NCBI GenBank assembly: GCA_023389055.1
Contig: JAEWFA010000014.1
Coordinates: forward strand, 1-36,488
Length of the DNA: 36,488 nt
DNA from: Pseudomonadota bacterium
Lineage (GTDB): Bacteria; Pseudomonadota; Gammaproteobacteria; Burkholderiales; Burkholderiaceae_E
Direction of reading: 5' to 3'
Shown: in pieces, positions 14,435-22,909 of the stretch
Numbering within the stretch: position 1 is the stretch's first letter
Layout: each line of letters begins with the position of its first letter
Program-made: the position numbers and the translations under genes
The notes under the pieces: model-generated
Database searches by the model: none
What the model was told of the DNA's origin: nothing
What the model saw: only the letters and a program-made list of their open reading frames with translations

Positions 14435-14459
14435 GAACCGCTGTGGAACGGAGGCAAAG

Positions 14460-16460
14460 ATGATCGCCGAATTCGGCCAGTACACGCTGGCCCTTGCGCT
14501 CGCCGTATCGATCGTTCTCGGCACGCTGCCGATGCTCGGGACCTTCGTGCGCGGCGCGACCGGCGCACGACTGATGGCCGTCGACCGGCCCGCCGCGTTG
14601 CTGCTGGCCGCGCTGGCGATCCTCGCCTTCGGCTCGCTCGCGGCGCTGTTCGTGCGCAACGACTTCAGCGTGCTGCTCGTCGCCACGCACTCGAACCTGA
14701 ACCTGCCGCTGCCCTACCGCGTCGCCGCCACCTGGGGCTCGCACGAAGGCTCGATGCTGCTGTGGGTGCTGATCCTGTCGTTCTGGACCGGCGCGGTCTC
14801 GTTCTTCTCGTCGTCGCTGCCCGACGTGCTGCGCGCGCGGATCCTGTCGACGATGGGCCTGGTCGGCGCCGGCTTCCTGCTCTTCCTGCTGTTCACGTCG
14901 AACCCCTTCGAGCGCCTTGTGCCGGCTGCGGCCGACGGGCGCGACCTCAATCCGCTGCTGCAGGACCCCGGCATGGTGTTCCACCCGCCGCTGCTCTACA
15001 TGGGCTACGTCGGCCTGTCGGTGGCCTTCGCGTTCTCGGTGGCTGGCCTGATCGGCGGGCGCTTCGACGCGGCGTGGGCGCGCTGGGCGCGCCCGTGGAC
15101 CGTCGTCGCCTGGTGTTTCCTCACGCTCGGCATCGCGCTCGGCTCGTTCTGGGCGTACTACGAGCTCGGCTGGGGCGGCTGGTGGTTCTGGGATCCGGTC
15201 GAGAACGCGTCGTTCATGCCGTGGCTGGTCGCCACTGCGCTGATCCACTCGCTCGCGGTCGCGGAGAAGCGCGGAACGTTCAAGAGCTGGACCGTACTGC
15301 TCGCGATCCTCGGCTTCGGCCTGAGCCTGCTCGGCACCTTCCTCGTGCGCTCGGGCGTGCTCACGTCGGTGCACGCATTCGCCACCGACCCCGCGCGCGG
15401 CGTCTTCATCCTGTTCTTCCTGTCCCTCGTCGTCGGCGGGTCGCTGACGCTGTTCGCCGTGCGCGCACCCACCATCGGCAACGGGCCGGGCTTCTCGGCG
15501 GTCTCCAGAGAGTCGCTGCTGCTCGCCAACAACGTGCTGCTCGTCGTCGCAATGGCGGCGGTGCTGCTGGGCACGCTCTATCCGCTGATCCTCGACACGC
15601 TCGAGATGGGCAAGATCTCGGTGGGGCCGCCATACTTCGAGTCGGTGTTCGTGCCGCTGATGGCGCCGGCGCTGTTCCTGATGGGCCTGGGTCCGCTCGC
15701 GCGCTGGAAGCAGGCGCACCTGCCCGATCTCTTTGCGCGCCTGCGCTGGGCGTTGGCGATTGCCGTCGTCGCGTCGCTGCTGCTGCCGCTCACCGTCGAC
15801 GGCTTCCGGCCGATGACGAGCATCGGGTTGTTCTTCGCGCTGTGGATCGCCGCGTGCGTAGTCGTCGCCGTGCTCGACATGCTGCGCGGGCACGACGGAC
15901 GGATTTCGCTGCGCCGCGCTCGACTGCACCCGGCAAGCGCCTGGGGAATGCATTTCGGCCACCTCGGCGTCGCGATGTTCGTCGCCGGCGTCACGCTCGT
16001 CAGCGGTTACGCCGTCGACCGCGAACTGCGGATGGAAGTGGGACAGACGATCACGCTCGGCGGTTACTCCATCCGCTTCGTCGGCCTGCGCGACGTGCCG
16101 GGACCCAACTACGATGCGACGCGAGGCCGCTTCGAGGTGCGCCGCATCGGCGCCGCTGAGGCCGCCGAACCGATCGCGATCCTGTCTCCGGAGAAGCGCA
16201 CGTATAGGGCCAGCGGCCAGCCGATGACCGAAGCCGCGATCAGCCGCAGCCTGACGCGCGACGTGTATCTGTCGATGGGCGAGCCGCTGGGCGGGCAGGC
16301 GTGGGTCGTGCGCGCGCACGTGAAGCCCTTCGTCAACTGGATCTGGCTCGGGTGCCTGGTGATGGCGCTGGGCGGCTTCGTGTCGGCGGCGGACAAGCGG
16401 TACCGGCGGCGAATGGCCGAGCGTGCGATTGCACCGAGCGCCGTGTCGGCGCCGGCTTGA
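14460..16460 (+). CDS. ccmF: Cytochrome c haem lyase subunit CcmF
   Basis: A 666-residue multi-pass protein, the core of the haem ligation complex with CcmH and CcmI. ATG 14460 lies behind GGAGG (14450-14454). The WWD domain WGGWWFWDPVENASFMPWL lies around residues 236-255. Family stretches such as THSNLNLPLPYRVAATWGSHEGS and the periplasmic LVSGYAVDRELRMEVGQ domain are intact. About 15 hydrophobic helices are present and length is normal. Confidence 0.95.
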   Translation: MIAEFGQYTLALALAVSIVLGTLPMLGTFVRGATGARLMAVDRPAALLLAALAILAFGSLAALFVRNDFSVLLVATHSNLNLPLPYRVAATWGSHEGSMLLWVLILSFWTGAVSFFSSSLPDVLRARILSTMGLVGAGFLLFLLFTSNPFERLVPAAADGRDLNPLLQDPGMVFHPPLLYMGYVGLSVAFAFSVAGLIGGRFDAAWARWARPWTVVAWCFLTLGIALGSFWAYYELGWGGWWFWDPVENASFMPWLVATALIHSLAVAEKRGTFKSWTVLLAILGFGLSLLGTFLVRSGVLTSVHAFATDPARGVFILFFLSLVVGGSLTLFAVRAPTIGNGPGFSAVSRESLLLANNVLLVVAMAAVLLGTLYPLILDTLEMGKISVGPPYFESVFVPLMAPALFLMGLGPLARWKQAHLPDLFARLRWALAIAVVASLLLPLTVDGFRPMTSIGLFFALWIAACVVVAVLDMLRGHDGRISLRRARLHPASAWGMHFGHLGVAMFVAGVTLVSGYAVDRELRMEVGQTITLGGYSIRFVGLRDVPGPNYDATRGRFEVRRIGAAEAAEPIAILSPEKRTYRASGQPMTEAAISRSLTRDVYLSMGEPLGGQAWVVRAHVKPFVNWIWLGCLVMALGGFVSAADKRYRRRMAERAIAPSAVSAPA

Positions 16461-16476
16461 CCGACGCGGGAGTCGA

Positions 16477-17010
16477 ATGAGAGCGCTACGTTTCATCCTG
16501 CCGGCCGCCGTCTTCGCGGTCATCGCCTGGTTCCTGCTCGCCGGGCTCGATCGCAATCCGCGGGAGATCCCCTCGCCGCTGATCGGCAAGCCGGCGCCCG
16601 ATTTCTCGCTGCCGGTCACGCACGACCTGGCCCGCTCGTGGTCGCCCCAGTCTCTGCGCGGCAAGGTATGGCTGCTCAACGTCTGGGGCTCGTGGTGCGC
16701 GGCCTGCCAGGTCGAGCATCCGGTGCTCAACGACCTCGCCCGCACCGGCGAGATCGCGATCGTCGGCCTCGCCTGGAAGGACATGCCGGAGAACTCGATC
16801 GCCTGGCTGCGCCGGCTCGGCAATCCGTATTCGGTTGTCGTCAGCGACGTGCAGGGCCGCGTCGGCATCGACTACGGCGTGTACGGCGCGCCCGAAACCT
16901 TCCTGATCGACGGAGCGGGAATCATCCGCTACAAGCACGTCGGGCCGGTCACGCCGGAGTTGCTGCAGAAGAAGCTGCTGCCGCTCGCTCGCGAGCTCGC
17001 CGCATCGTGA
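16477..17010 (+). CDS. ccmG: Thiol:disulfide interchange protein CcmG/DsbE
   Basis: A 177-residue membrane-tethered thioredoxin that keeps apocytochrome CXXCH cysteines reduced. ATG 16477 is 16 bp after ccmF; the longer in-frame start inside ccmF adds only an Arg-rich leader. A signal anchor occupies about 4-22. The thioredoxin fold follows with active site WCAAC (Cys74, Cys77) in NVWGSWCAACQVEHP. The cis-proline loop GAPETFLIDG and the C-terminal KHVGPVTPE match CcmG. ccmH overlaps by GTGA. Confidence 0.94.
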   Translation: MRALRFILPAAVFAVIAWFLLAGLDRNPREIPSPLIGKPAPDFSLPVTHDLARSWSPQSLRGKVWLLNVWGSWCAACQVEHPVLNDLARTGEIAIVGLAWKDMPENSIAWLRRLGNPYSVVVSDVQGRVGIDYGVYGAPETFLIDGAGIIRYKHVGPVTPELLQKKLLPLARELAAS

Positions 17011-17633
17011 AGGAACTACGCCGCACGAACACGGCGCGTTTGGCGCGATCGCTGTGCGCACTGATGCTCGTCATCGCCGCGTCGCTCTGGCTGCCCGGCG
17101 CAACCGGCGTGGCGGTCGCGCAGTCGCAGTCGCAACCGGCGCGCGAGGCGCCGACGCCCGCGGCGAGCCTGCTGCCGACGCAGGCCGAGCGCGAGCGTTT
17201 CCACGCGCTCGCCGAAGAGCTGCGCTGCCTCGTCTGCCAGAACCAGACGCTGGCCGACTCCGATGCGTCGCTCGCCGCCGATCTGCGCCGCGAGGTCGAG
17301 GAGCTGATGCTCGCCGGACGCAGCGACGACGAAATCAAGGCCTACCTCGTGCAGCGCTACGGCGACTTCGTGCTGTATCGGCCGCCGGTGCAGCGGAACA
17401 CGTGGCTGTTGTGGGGCGGGCCGTTCGCGCTGCTCGTCGTGGGCGGTTTCGCGTGGTGGCGCGTGCAGCGTTCGCACCGGGTTCCCGGCCCTGCGACGAA
17501 GGGCCAGGGCGGCGCCGACACGCCCACGCGCTCGCAGCGGCAGCCCGAGGGCGCCGGCGCAGCGTCCGCGAGCGGACAGGACGTCTCCAACCCCGATCTC
17601 GACCGCGCGCGTCGACTGCTCGACGGCCCCTGA
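17007..17633 (+). CDS. ccmH: Cytochrome c biogenesis protein CcmH
   Basis: A 208-residue protein. The start GTG 17007 overlaps the ccmG stop (GTGA) and gives a complete signal peptide (RSLCALMLVIAASLWLPGATGVAVA). The redox motif LRCLVCQNQ (Cys74, Cys77) and YLVQRYGDFVLYRPP are the family hallmarks. One TM helix lies near 132-150 (LLWGGPFALLVVGGFAWW). A further 55-residue hydrophilic tail makes it longer than the common 150-residue form. With ccmI located at the operon head, this is a short-type CcmH and not a CcmH-CcmI fusion. Confidence 0.92.
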   Translation: MKELRRTNTARLARSLCALMLVIAASLWLPGATGVAVAQSQSQPAREAPTPAASLLPTQAERERFHALAEELRCLVCQNQTLADSDASLAADLRREVEELMLAGRSDDEIKAYLVQRYGDFVLYRPPVQRNTWLLWGGPFALLVVGGFAWWRVQRSHRVPGPATKGQGGADTPTRSQRQPEGAGAASASGQDVSNPDLDRARRLLDGP

Positions 17634-17649
17634 GGCGGACCGCGCGCCA

Positions 17650-17685
17650 GGCACGTCACCCGCCTTGCGGTGCCCCATGATTTTG
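17650..17685 (+). terminator. Weak candidate terminator after the ccm operon
   Basis: A short stem (CAC-C-CGC, ctt, GCGGTG with one bulged C) is followed by CCCCATGATTTTG in the 57-bp gap between ccmH and the convergent quinone oxidoreductase gene. The stem is short and the T-run only four bases, so support is modest. Confidence 0.25.
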
Positions 17686-17690
17686 TCGGG

Positions 17691-18713
17691 TCACGAACAG
17701 GATTCGGCCTCGCGCTCCCGCCACCGATCGGTGGTCAGCACGATCTTTCCCGTGGCGCGCCGGTCACGAAGCTGCGCCAGCGCGCGAGCCGCGTCCTCCA
17801 GCGCAAAGGAGCCGGCCGGCCGGCCGCGCAGTAGTCCCTTCTCATGGAGAGCGAACAACTCGCACTGTACGCGCCGCATCCATTGCGGATCTCGCTCGCG
17901 ATAGTCGCTTGAATTCAACCCGATGACCGCGACGTTGCGAAGCAGGATGCGGTTCGCGGCGATGCGCGGAATCTGTCCGCCCGCGAAGCCGACCACCACG
18001 AGACGCCCGCGCCACGCGAGCGAACGGAACGCTCCCTCGAAAACATCACCGCCGACGACCTCGACGACGACATCGGCGCCCTTGCCGTCGGTGCGCGCAC
18101 GCACGTCGTCGGGGATCGAGTCGCGCAGGCGGGCGCCCGACAGATTGACGATCGCATCCGCGCCGGCGTCGCGTGCGGCGCTCTCCTTGCCCGCGCTGCC
18201 CACGCCGGCAAGGACCTGCGCGCCCAACGCCTTGGCCAACCGCACGCACGCCAGGCCGACGCCGCCGCCTGCACCGGTGACGAACACCACTTCGCCGGGC
18301 TGCAGGTTCGCGCGGTCGACCAGCGCGTAGTGGGCGGTCTGGAACGCGAGCCCGAAACCGGCCGCTTCGAGGAAGCCCATTGCAGCGGGCAGCACGAAGC
18401 AACTTGCCTGCGGCGCGAGCACTCGCTCGGCGTACGCCCCGCGGTCGACGAGCACGAAGACGCGGTCGCCGACCCTGCAGCTGTCGACGCCCTGCCCGAC
18501 GGCCGACACGACGCCGGCCGCTTCTTCGCCGGGTACGAACGGCAGCGGCGGCAGCACCTGATATTGCCCGCCGATCACGAGGAGATCCGAGAAGTTCACC
18601 CCGGCCGCCATGACGTCGACGACGACCCCGTCGTCGCCGGGCACGGGGTCGGGCCAGTCCTGCGCGCGCACCGCGTCGATGGCGCCGAACGCCTGCACAA
18701 CGACGGCCTTCAT
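17691..18713 (-). CDS. NADPH:quinone oxidoreductase-type MDR dehydrogenase (zinc-free)
   Basis: A 340-residue medium-chain reductase. The GroES-like half is at 1-120 (VMAAGVNFSDLLVIGGQY, PFVPGEEAAGVV, GDRVFVL). The Rossmann half starts near 140 with VTGAGGGVGLACVRLAKALG, the AxxGxxG nucleotide motif of quinone oxidoreductases. The structural and catalytic zinc cysteines of alcohol dehydrogenases are missing, so a hydride transfer from NADPH to a quinone or enone is likely. Start ATG 18713 overlaps the stop of the LysR gene (ATGA), so the two are co-transcribed leftward. It may serve the divergent aromatic-degradation operon. Confidence 0.85.
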   Translation of the reverse strand: MKAVVVQAFGAIDAVRAQDWPDPVPGDDGVVVDVMAAGVNFSDLLVIGGQYQVLPPLPFVPGEEAAGVVSAVGQGVDSCRVGDRVFVLVDRGAYAERVLAPQASCFVLPAAMGFLEAAGFGLAFQTAHYALVDRANLQPGEVVFVTGAGGGVGLACVRLAKALGAQVLAGVGSAGKESAARDAGADAIVNLSGARLRDSIPDDVRARTDGKGADVVVEVVGGDVFEGAFRSLAWRGRLVVVGFAGGQIPRIAANRILLRNVAVIGLNSSDYRERDPQWMRRVQCELFALHEKGLLRGRPAGSFALEDAARALAQLRDRRATGKIVLTTDRWREREAESCS

Positions 18714-19663
18714 CGGACTTCTGCGTCGAGAGGCGCGCGCATTTCGATGAACAGGTCGGGCGCAACCCGCTCGAGTTCGTCGAACAGGGCCTTGACCGTG
18801 GCCGGCATCAGCCGTCGCTCGTTGATCACCGCGTAGACACACAGCGGCGTGCAGCGAAACGCCGGCAGCACCTTGCGCAGGAGTCCGGAACGGACCTCTT
18901 CGCGGCAGAAGGTGGCCACCGTGCGCGTCACGCCGAAACCTCCGATCGCCGCCTGCTTGCGGATGCTCGCGTTCGAGCTGCGGATCGGCGAATCGGGAAT
19001 CGGCACTTCGATCGTTCGACCCTGTGCGTCGGTGAAACGCCACTGCAGGTCCTGCGACGAGGCGATCAGCGCGATCTGCGCGAGATCCTCGGGCCGGCGG
19101 ATCGCCGGGTGCTGGTCGAGGAACGCGGGCGCCGCGAACAGCGCGCGCTCGAGCAGGAACATGCGGCACGACACGACCCCGGAATCGGTGAGGTTCCCGT
19201 TGGTCATGACGAACACGACGTCGTATCCGATGCCCAGGAGTTCGCGAACGGGCGCGTATTGAACGTCGACGGTGATCGCCAGTTGCGGATTGCGCGAGAC
19301 GAGGTTGCGCACCACCAGAGCCAGATGGTGCGCGCCGAATTCGTAAGGCGCGGCGATGCGCAACGAGCCGACGATCTGGTCGCTCGATGCGCGGAAATCG
19401 GACGTGATGTGGTCCACCTGCGCAAGCAGTGGCGCGATGCTCTCGTAGAGAATCCGTCCCCGTTCGGTGAGATCGAAGCGACGCTTCGTGCGATCGACGA
19501 GTCGCACCGACAGGTTGTCCTCGAGACGCCGCACGGCGAGGCTCAGGCTCGACTTGGGCCTACCGAGCGCGCGGGCCGCGGCTCCGAGGCCGCCGTGTTC
19601 GACCACCGCGCACAGGTCGATCAGATCGCTCGGCCACGCGTTTCTCATCGTGCCATCGTCCAT
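18710..19663 (-). CDS. LysR-family transcriptional regulator
   Basis: About 317 residues from ATG 19663; ATG 19648 and GTG 19705 are alternatives because no start has a good ribosome site. The N-terminal winged helix-turn-helix reads DLIDLCAVVEHGGLGAAARALGRPKSSLSLAVRRLE, the usual LysR form. The effector domain runs from about residue 90, with GSLRIAAPYEFG as the first strand. The group resembles LysR proteins that control aromatic or quinone-linked genes. It is divergent from the cupin-reductase operon, with two dyads in the spacer, and translationally coupled to the quinone oxidoreductase. It most likely controls both sides. Confidence 0.88.
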   Translation of the reverse strand: MDDGTMRNAWPSDLIDLCAVVEHGGLGAAARALGRPKSSLSLAVRRLEDNLSVRLVDRTKRRFDLTERGRILYESIAPLLAQVDHITSDFRASSDQIVGSLRIAAPYEFGAHHLALVVRNLVSRNPQLAITVDVQYAPVRELLGIGYDVVFVMTNGNLTDSGVVSCRMFLLERALFAAPAFLDQHPAIRRPEDLAQIALIASSQDLQWRFTDAQGRTIEVPIPDSPIRSSNASIRKQAAIGGFGVTRTVATFCREEVRSGLLRKVLPAFRCTPLCVYAVINERRLMPATVKALFDELERVAPDLFIEMRAPLDAEVR

Positions 19664-19693
19664 CACGCTGAACAGGGCGTCCGCAATCTTAGA

Positions 19694-19709
19694 CCTAGTG
19701 CACACCAGG
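19694..19709. promoter_or_regulatory. Candidate LysR operator 1
   Basis: CCT-A-GTG-CA-CAC-C-AGG is a 16-bp dyad with a single mismatched pair, 31 bp upstream of the chosen LysR start. It sits in the divergent spacer 19664-19773, where LysR proteins normally bind. Confidence 0.4.
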
Positions 19710-19722
19710 CAAAGCGACTACT

Positions 19723-19738
19723 GTCGATCGCAATCGAC
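19723..19738. promoter_or_regulatory. Candidate LysR operator 2
   Basis: GTCGAT-cgca-ATCGAC is a perfect 6-bp inverted repeat with a 4-bp spacer, 36 bp before the cupin-reductase start and 14 bp from the first dyad. Paired sites are usual for LysR tetramers (a strong recognition site plus an activation site). Confidence 0.4.
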
Positions 19739-19773
19739 GCGTCCATTCTCGAGACGCGCAGGAGACTCCGGAC

Positions 19774-21108
19774 ATGCTCAGCTTCGTCCTGCGGGATTTC
19801 ATCGAGTACGACCCGGCTTTGCGGGTTCGCAAGCCGATCCTCAAGGTCCCGACGCTCGTTTCGGAGATCGTCTGCTACGAACCGGGACAGTCGACAGCCT
19901 CCCATTACCATCCCGTTCAGGACGAGATCTGGGTCGTACTCGAAGGCAAAGGCGAGATATCGGTCGGTGAGGAACGGCTTGCCGTCGAACCGACCAGCAT
20001 GATCTTCATCCCGGCGGGTGTTCGGCATGGCTTGACCGCGAGCGCGAACAGCCGTCTCGTGCTGCTGTTCATCAAGAGCCCCGGCATCCCCGAAGCAGCG
20101 TCTTTCCCGGTGGCCAGCACTGCAGCTGCTCTCCCCGCTGCGACCTCGCCGGGATCGAAGCTTCAACTCCAGGTTACCGACATCCAGGCCGAGGCGCGCG
20201 ACGTCCTCCAGGTCGAATTGCGCGCCCCCGGGAACGCCGAACTCCCCGCGTTCGAACCGGGCGCGCACGTCGCAGTGAACCTGCCCAACGGCCTGATCCG
20301 TCACTACTCGCTCAGCAACGACTGGCGCGAGCGGGACCGGTACGTACTGGGTGTCGCGCGCGCCCCGCAAAGCAAGGGCGGGGCAATCTTCATTCACCAG
20401 GCGCTGCGATGCGGCATGACCTTGCCCGTCAGCGTTCCGCGCAACGGCTTCCCGCTCGATCCGTCGGCCGCGCAGTACCTGTTCCTCGCCGGTGGCATCG
20501 GCATCACACCGATCCTGGCCATGCTCCGCTGGTGCGAGGCGAACAAGCGCCCCTGGCGATTGGCCTACGCCGTGCGCAGCTCGCAACGCGCTGCCTTTCT
20601 CGAAACCCTGGGAACGATAGGCGGCGGCTCCTTCCATCTGCACTGCGATGACCAGCAGTCGGGCGTCTTCGATCCCATCCCCTGGCTATCGGGTGCCCCG
20701 CCAGGGGAGCATGTCTATTGCTGCGGCCCGGCTCCGATGATGGCAGCGGTGAAGGCCGCCGCGAGCCATCGCGATCCGGGGACCATCCACTTCGAGTATT
20801 TCAACGCGCCGTCCGACGCGGTGGCCGCATTCCCCGAGAAGAAGCCTTTCACGATCGAGCTTCGCCGCAGCGGGCGTTCGTTCACGGTACCGGCCGACAA
20901 GAGCGTCCTCGAGATACTGGAACAGAACGGCGTTCCGTTGGTGAGTTACTGCCGTGAAGGCACCTGCCGCACCTGCGAAACGGGCGTTTGCGAAGGCGCC
21001 GTCGAACACCGCGATTTTTGCCTGACACCTCAGGAACACGCGAACGGAAACACGATGCTCGTGTGCGTCTCGCGCGCGAAGTCCGAACGCCTCGTCCTCG
21101 ATATCTAG
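19774..21108 (+). CDS. Cupin / PDR-type oxygenase reductase fusion (FNR + [2Fe-2S])
   Basis: A 444-residue fusion, ATG 19774 behind AGGAG (19760-19764). Residues 1-115 form a cupin with the full metal set: His44, His46, Glu51 (HYHPVQDE) and His85 (PAGVRHG). After a 15-residue Ala/Ser linker, residues 128-340 are a flavin/NADH reductase (RHYSLSND flavin motif, AGGIGITPILAML, CCGPAPMM). Residues 355-444 form a plant-type ferredoxin with SYCREGTCRTC and VCVSR. The reductase part matches phthalate dioxygenase reductase/VanB, which passes electrons from NADH to a Rieske oxygenase. No oxygenase lies nearby. The cupin may act as a ring-cleaving, demethylating or sensing domain. Domain calls are secure; the joint function is inferred. 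Confidence 0.9.
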   Translation: MLSFVLRDFIEYDPALRVRKPILKVPTLVSEIVCYEPGQSTASHYHPVQDEIWVVLEGKGEISVGEERLAVEPTSMIFIPAGVRHGLTASANSRLVLLFIKSPGIPEAASFPVASTAAALPAATSPGSKLQLQVTDIQAEARDVLQVELRAPGNAELPAFEPGAHVAVNLPNGLIRHYSLSNDWRERDRYVLGVARAPQSKGGAIFIHQALRCGMTLPVSVPRNGFPLDPSAAQYLFLAGGIGITPILAMLRWCEANKRPWRLAYAVRSSQRAAFLETLGTIGGGSFHLHCDDQQSGVFDPIPWLSGAPPGEHVYCCGPAPMMAAVKAAASHRDPGTIHFEYFNAPSDAVAAFPEKKPFTIELRRSGRSFTVPADKSVLEILEQNGVPLVSYCREGTCRTCETGVCEGAVEHRDFCLTPQEHANGNTMLVCVSRAKSERLVLDI

Positions 21109-21143
21109 CCACGATCCGAGTCCAGGACCCAAGGGGGGAACAC

Positions 21144-22169
21144 ATGGAAAAGAGAAAGTTCCTGAAGAACTCGCTCGCTGTCGCGGGAGCGGCGGCTGCA
21201 TCGTGCATTGCCGGGTCGCTTGCGGCGCAGGAGCCGATCAAGCTGCGGATATCGCATTTCCTCTCGCCGACCTCGCACCATCACACCAAGCTGTTCCAGC
21301 CGTGGGCGCAGCGCGTCGAAGAGGACTCCGGCGGACGCATCAAGTGCGAGATCTTCCCGTCGATGCAAATCGGCGGCAAGCCGCCGCAGTCGTACGACCT
21401 GGCGAGAACCGGAGTCGCCGACATCGCCTGGGCGTTGCCCGGCTACACGCCGGGACGGTTCCCCATCAGCGGCGTCTTCGAGCTTCCGTTCATGACGGCG
21501 AAGACCGCCGAAGGGACGAGCCGGGCCATCTGGGATTTCTACAACGAACATCTGCAGGAAGAGTTCAAGGACGTCCACCTCCTGGCGACTCTGTGCCACG
21601 CGCCCGGGCTTGTGCATACGAAGGACCGCCTGGTCAGGAAGATGGAGGACCTGCGTGGCATGAAGATCCGCCTGCCGACGAAGCCGGTTGGCGATGCACT
21701 GAAGCTGATGGGCGCGATACCGGTCGGAATGCCGTTGACCGAAGCCTATGAAGCACTCTCCCGGAGCGTCGCCGAAGGCGTCACCTTGCCGTGGGAGGCG
21801 ATGCGGTCGTTGCGTCTCTTCGAGCTGGTGAAGTACCACACCACAACCGACCTTTACACGACCGTGTTCACGATCGTGATGAACAAGCAGAAATACGAGA
21901 GTCTGCCGGCCGATCTCCAGGCAGTCATCGACAAGAACTCGGACACGAGCTTCGTTTCGCGGACAGGCAGGATGTTCGACGACGCCGAGTTGCAGGGGTT
22001 GCAGCAAGCGAAGGAACTGGGCCACGGGGTCGGCGAACTTCCCGACGCCGAGAAAGCGCGCTGGAAACAGGTGACTCAGCCGGTCGTCGACGCGTGGATC
22101 CAGTCGACACCGAACGGCAGGACGCTCTACGCCGAGGCCACCCGGCTGATCGCGAAGTACCGCAGCTAG
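21144..22169 (+). CDS. TRAP transporter solute-binding protein, DctP family
   Basis: A 341-residue periplasmic protein with ATG 21144 behind AAGGGGGGAA. Residues 1-28 form a signal peptide with KRKFLKNS, a degenerate twin-Arg-like start, cut after SLAAQ. The binding fold includes LRISHFLSPTSHHHTKLFQPWAQRVEE and the ligand-carboxylate Arg region LRGMKIRLPTKP. DctP proteins bind carboxylates and hand them to DctQ/DctM. Neither membrane subunit occurs in the window, so it must use a distant pair or act as an orphan. It lies 35 bp after the cupin reductase gene and 35 bp before the hydrolase gene. An aromatic acid ligand would fit. Confidence 0.9.
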   Translation: MEKRKFLKNSLAVAGAAAASCIAGSLAAQEPIKLRISHFLSPTSHHHTKLFQPWAQRVEEDSGGRIKCEIFPSMQIGGKPPQSYDLARTGVADIAWALPGYTPGRFPISGVFELPFMTAKTAEGTSRAIWDFYNEHLQEEFKDVHLLATLCHAPGLVHTKDRLVRKMEDLRGMKIRLPTKPVGDALKLMGAIPVGMPLTEAYEALSRSVAEGVTLPWEAMRSLRLFELVKYHTTTDLYTTVFTIVMNKQKYESLPADLQAVIDKNSDTSFVSRTGRMFDDAELQGLQQAKELGHGVGELPDAEKARWKQVTQPVVDAWIQSTPNGRTLYAEATRLIAKYRS

Positions 22170-22204
22170 CGGACAATGGCGGTCCCGATCCGCAAGCGCA
22201 TGTG

Positions 22205-22909
22205 ATGCAGATGGTTCCGCCCGTCCCGTTCAGCATGCCTCAGTACGTCGTCGACCGCGTGATGAACAAGCGCGGCCGACGGCGAGTGTTCGAGCGCTTC
22301 GAACCGCGCGAGAGCGCGCTGATCGTCATCGACATGCAGGAGTTCTACGTTCGCGACGTGCCCGCGGCCGTGGCGATCCTCCCGACGATCGATCGCCTGG
22401 CACGCGCTTTCCGCGAACGCGGCGCTCGCGTCGCCTGGGTGAAGATGGTGGCCGGCGAGAACGGCAGAAGCCTCTGGCCGCTCTATCACGACTACTTCTT
22501 CACACCCGAGAACGCGCGTCGTCACCGCGACAACCTGACGAAAGGGCACCCCGGCCAGGCGCTCCACGCCGATCTCCGACCGCAGGCGGGCGACATCTAC
22601 GCCGAAAAGCAGCGTTTCAGCGCGTTCATTCCGAAGTACTCCGACCTGCCGCAGCAACTGGAAGCGCTCGGTATCCGCAATGTCGCCATCACGGGGATGC
22701 TCACCAACTTCTGCTGCGAGACTTCCGCGCGCGATGCGATGATGCTCGACTACCGCGTGGCCATGGTCACCGACGCGAATGCCGCGCGGTTCGACGACGA
22801 CCACGAGGTCGGCTTCCAGACGGTCTACCAGAGCTTCGGCGACGTCGTCACGGCAGACGAACTGCTCGACGAGATCCTCCTGCCGACGACTCCGGGCGCC
22901 GGCGCATGA
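22205..22909 (+). CDS. Isochorismatase-like cysteine hydrolase
   Basis: About 234 residues from ATG 22205 (ATG 22211 is equally possible; neither has a clear ribosome site). The triad of the superfamily is visible: Asp in ALIVIDMQEFY, Lys in AEKQRFSAF and Cys in MLTNFCCETSARDAMM. Members include nicotinamidase, N-carbamoylsarcosine amidase, maleamate amidase and isochorismatase, mostly C-N hydrolases. Its stop overlaps the start of the PobA-type hydroxylase (ATGA), so the two are made together. A plausible role is release of a free aromatic acid from an amide for the next enzyme, but the substrate cannot be read from sequence. Confidence 0.87.
   Translation: MQMVPPVPFSMPQYVVDRVMNKRGRRRVFERFEPRESALIVIDMQEFYVRDVPAAVAILPTIDRLARAFRERGARVAWVKMVAGENGRSLWPLYHDYFFTPENARRHRDNLTKGHPGQALHADLRPQAGDIYAEKQRFSAFIPKYSDLPQQLEALGIRNVAITGMLTNFCCETSARDAMMLDYRVAMVTDANAARFDDDHEVGFQTVYQSFGDVVTADELLDEILLPTTPGAGA

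Noticed and set aside
17659..17678. AGGCACG-TCAC-CCGC after ccmH as a sigma-54 promoter
   Set aside because: Poor -12 element, and the downstream gene is convergent, so nothing would be transcribed from it.
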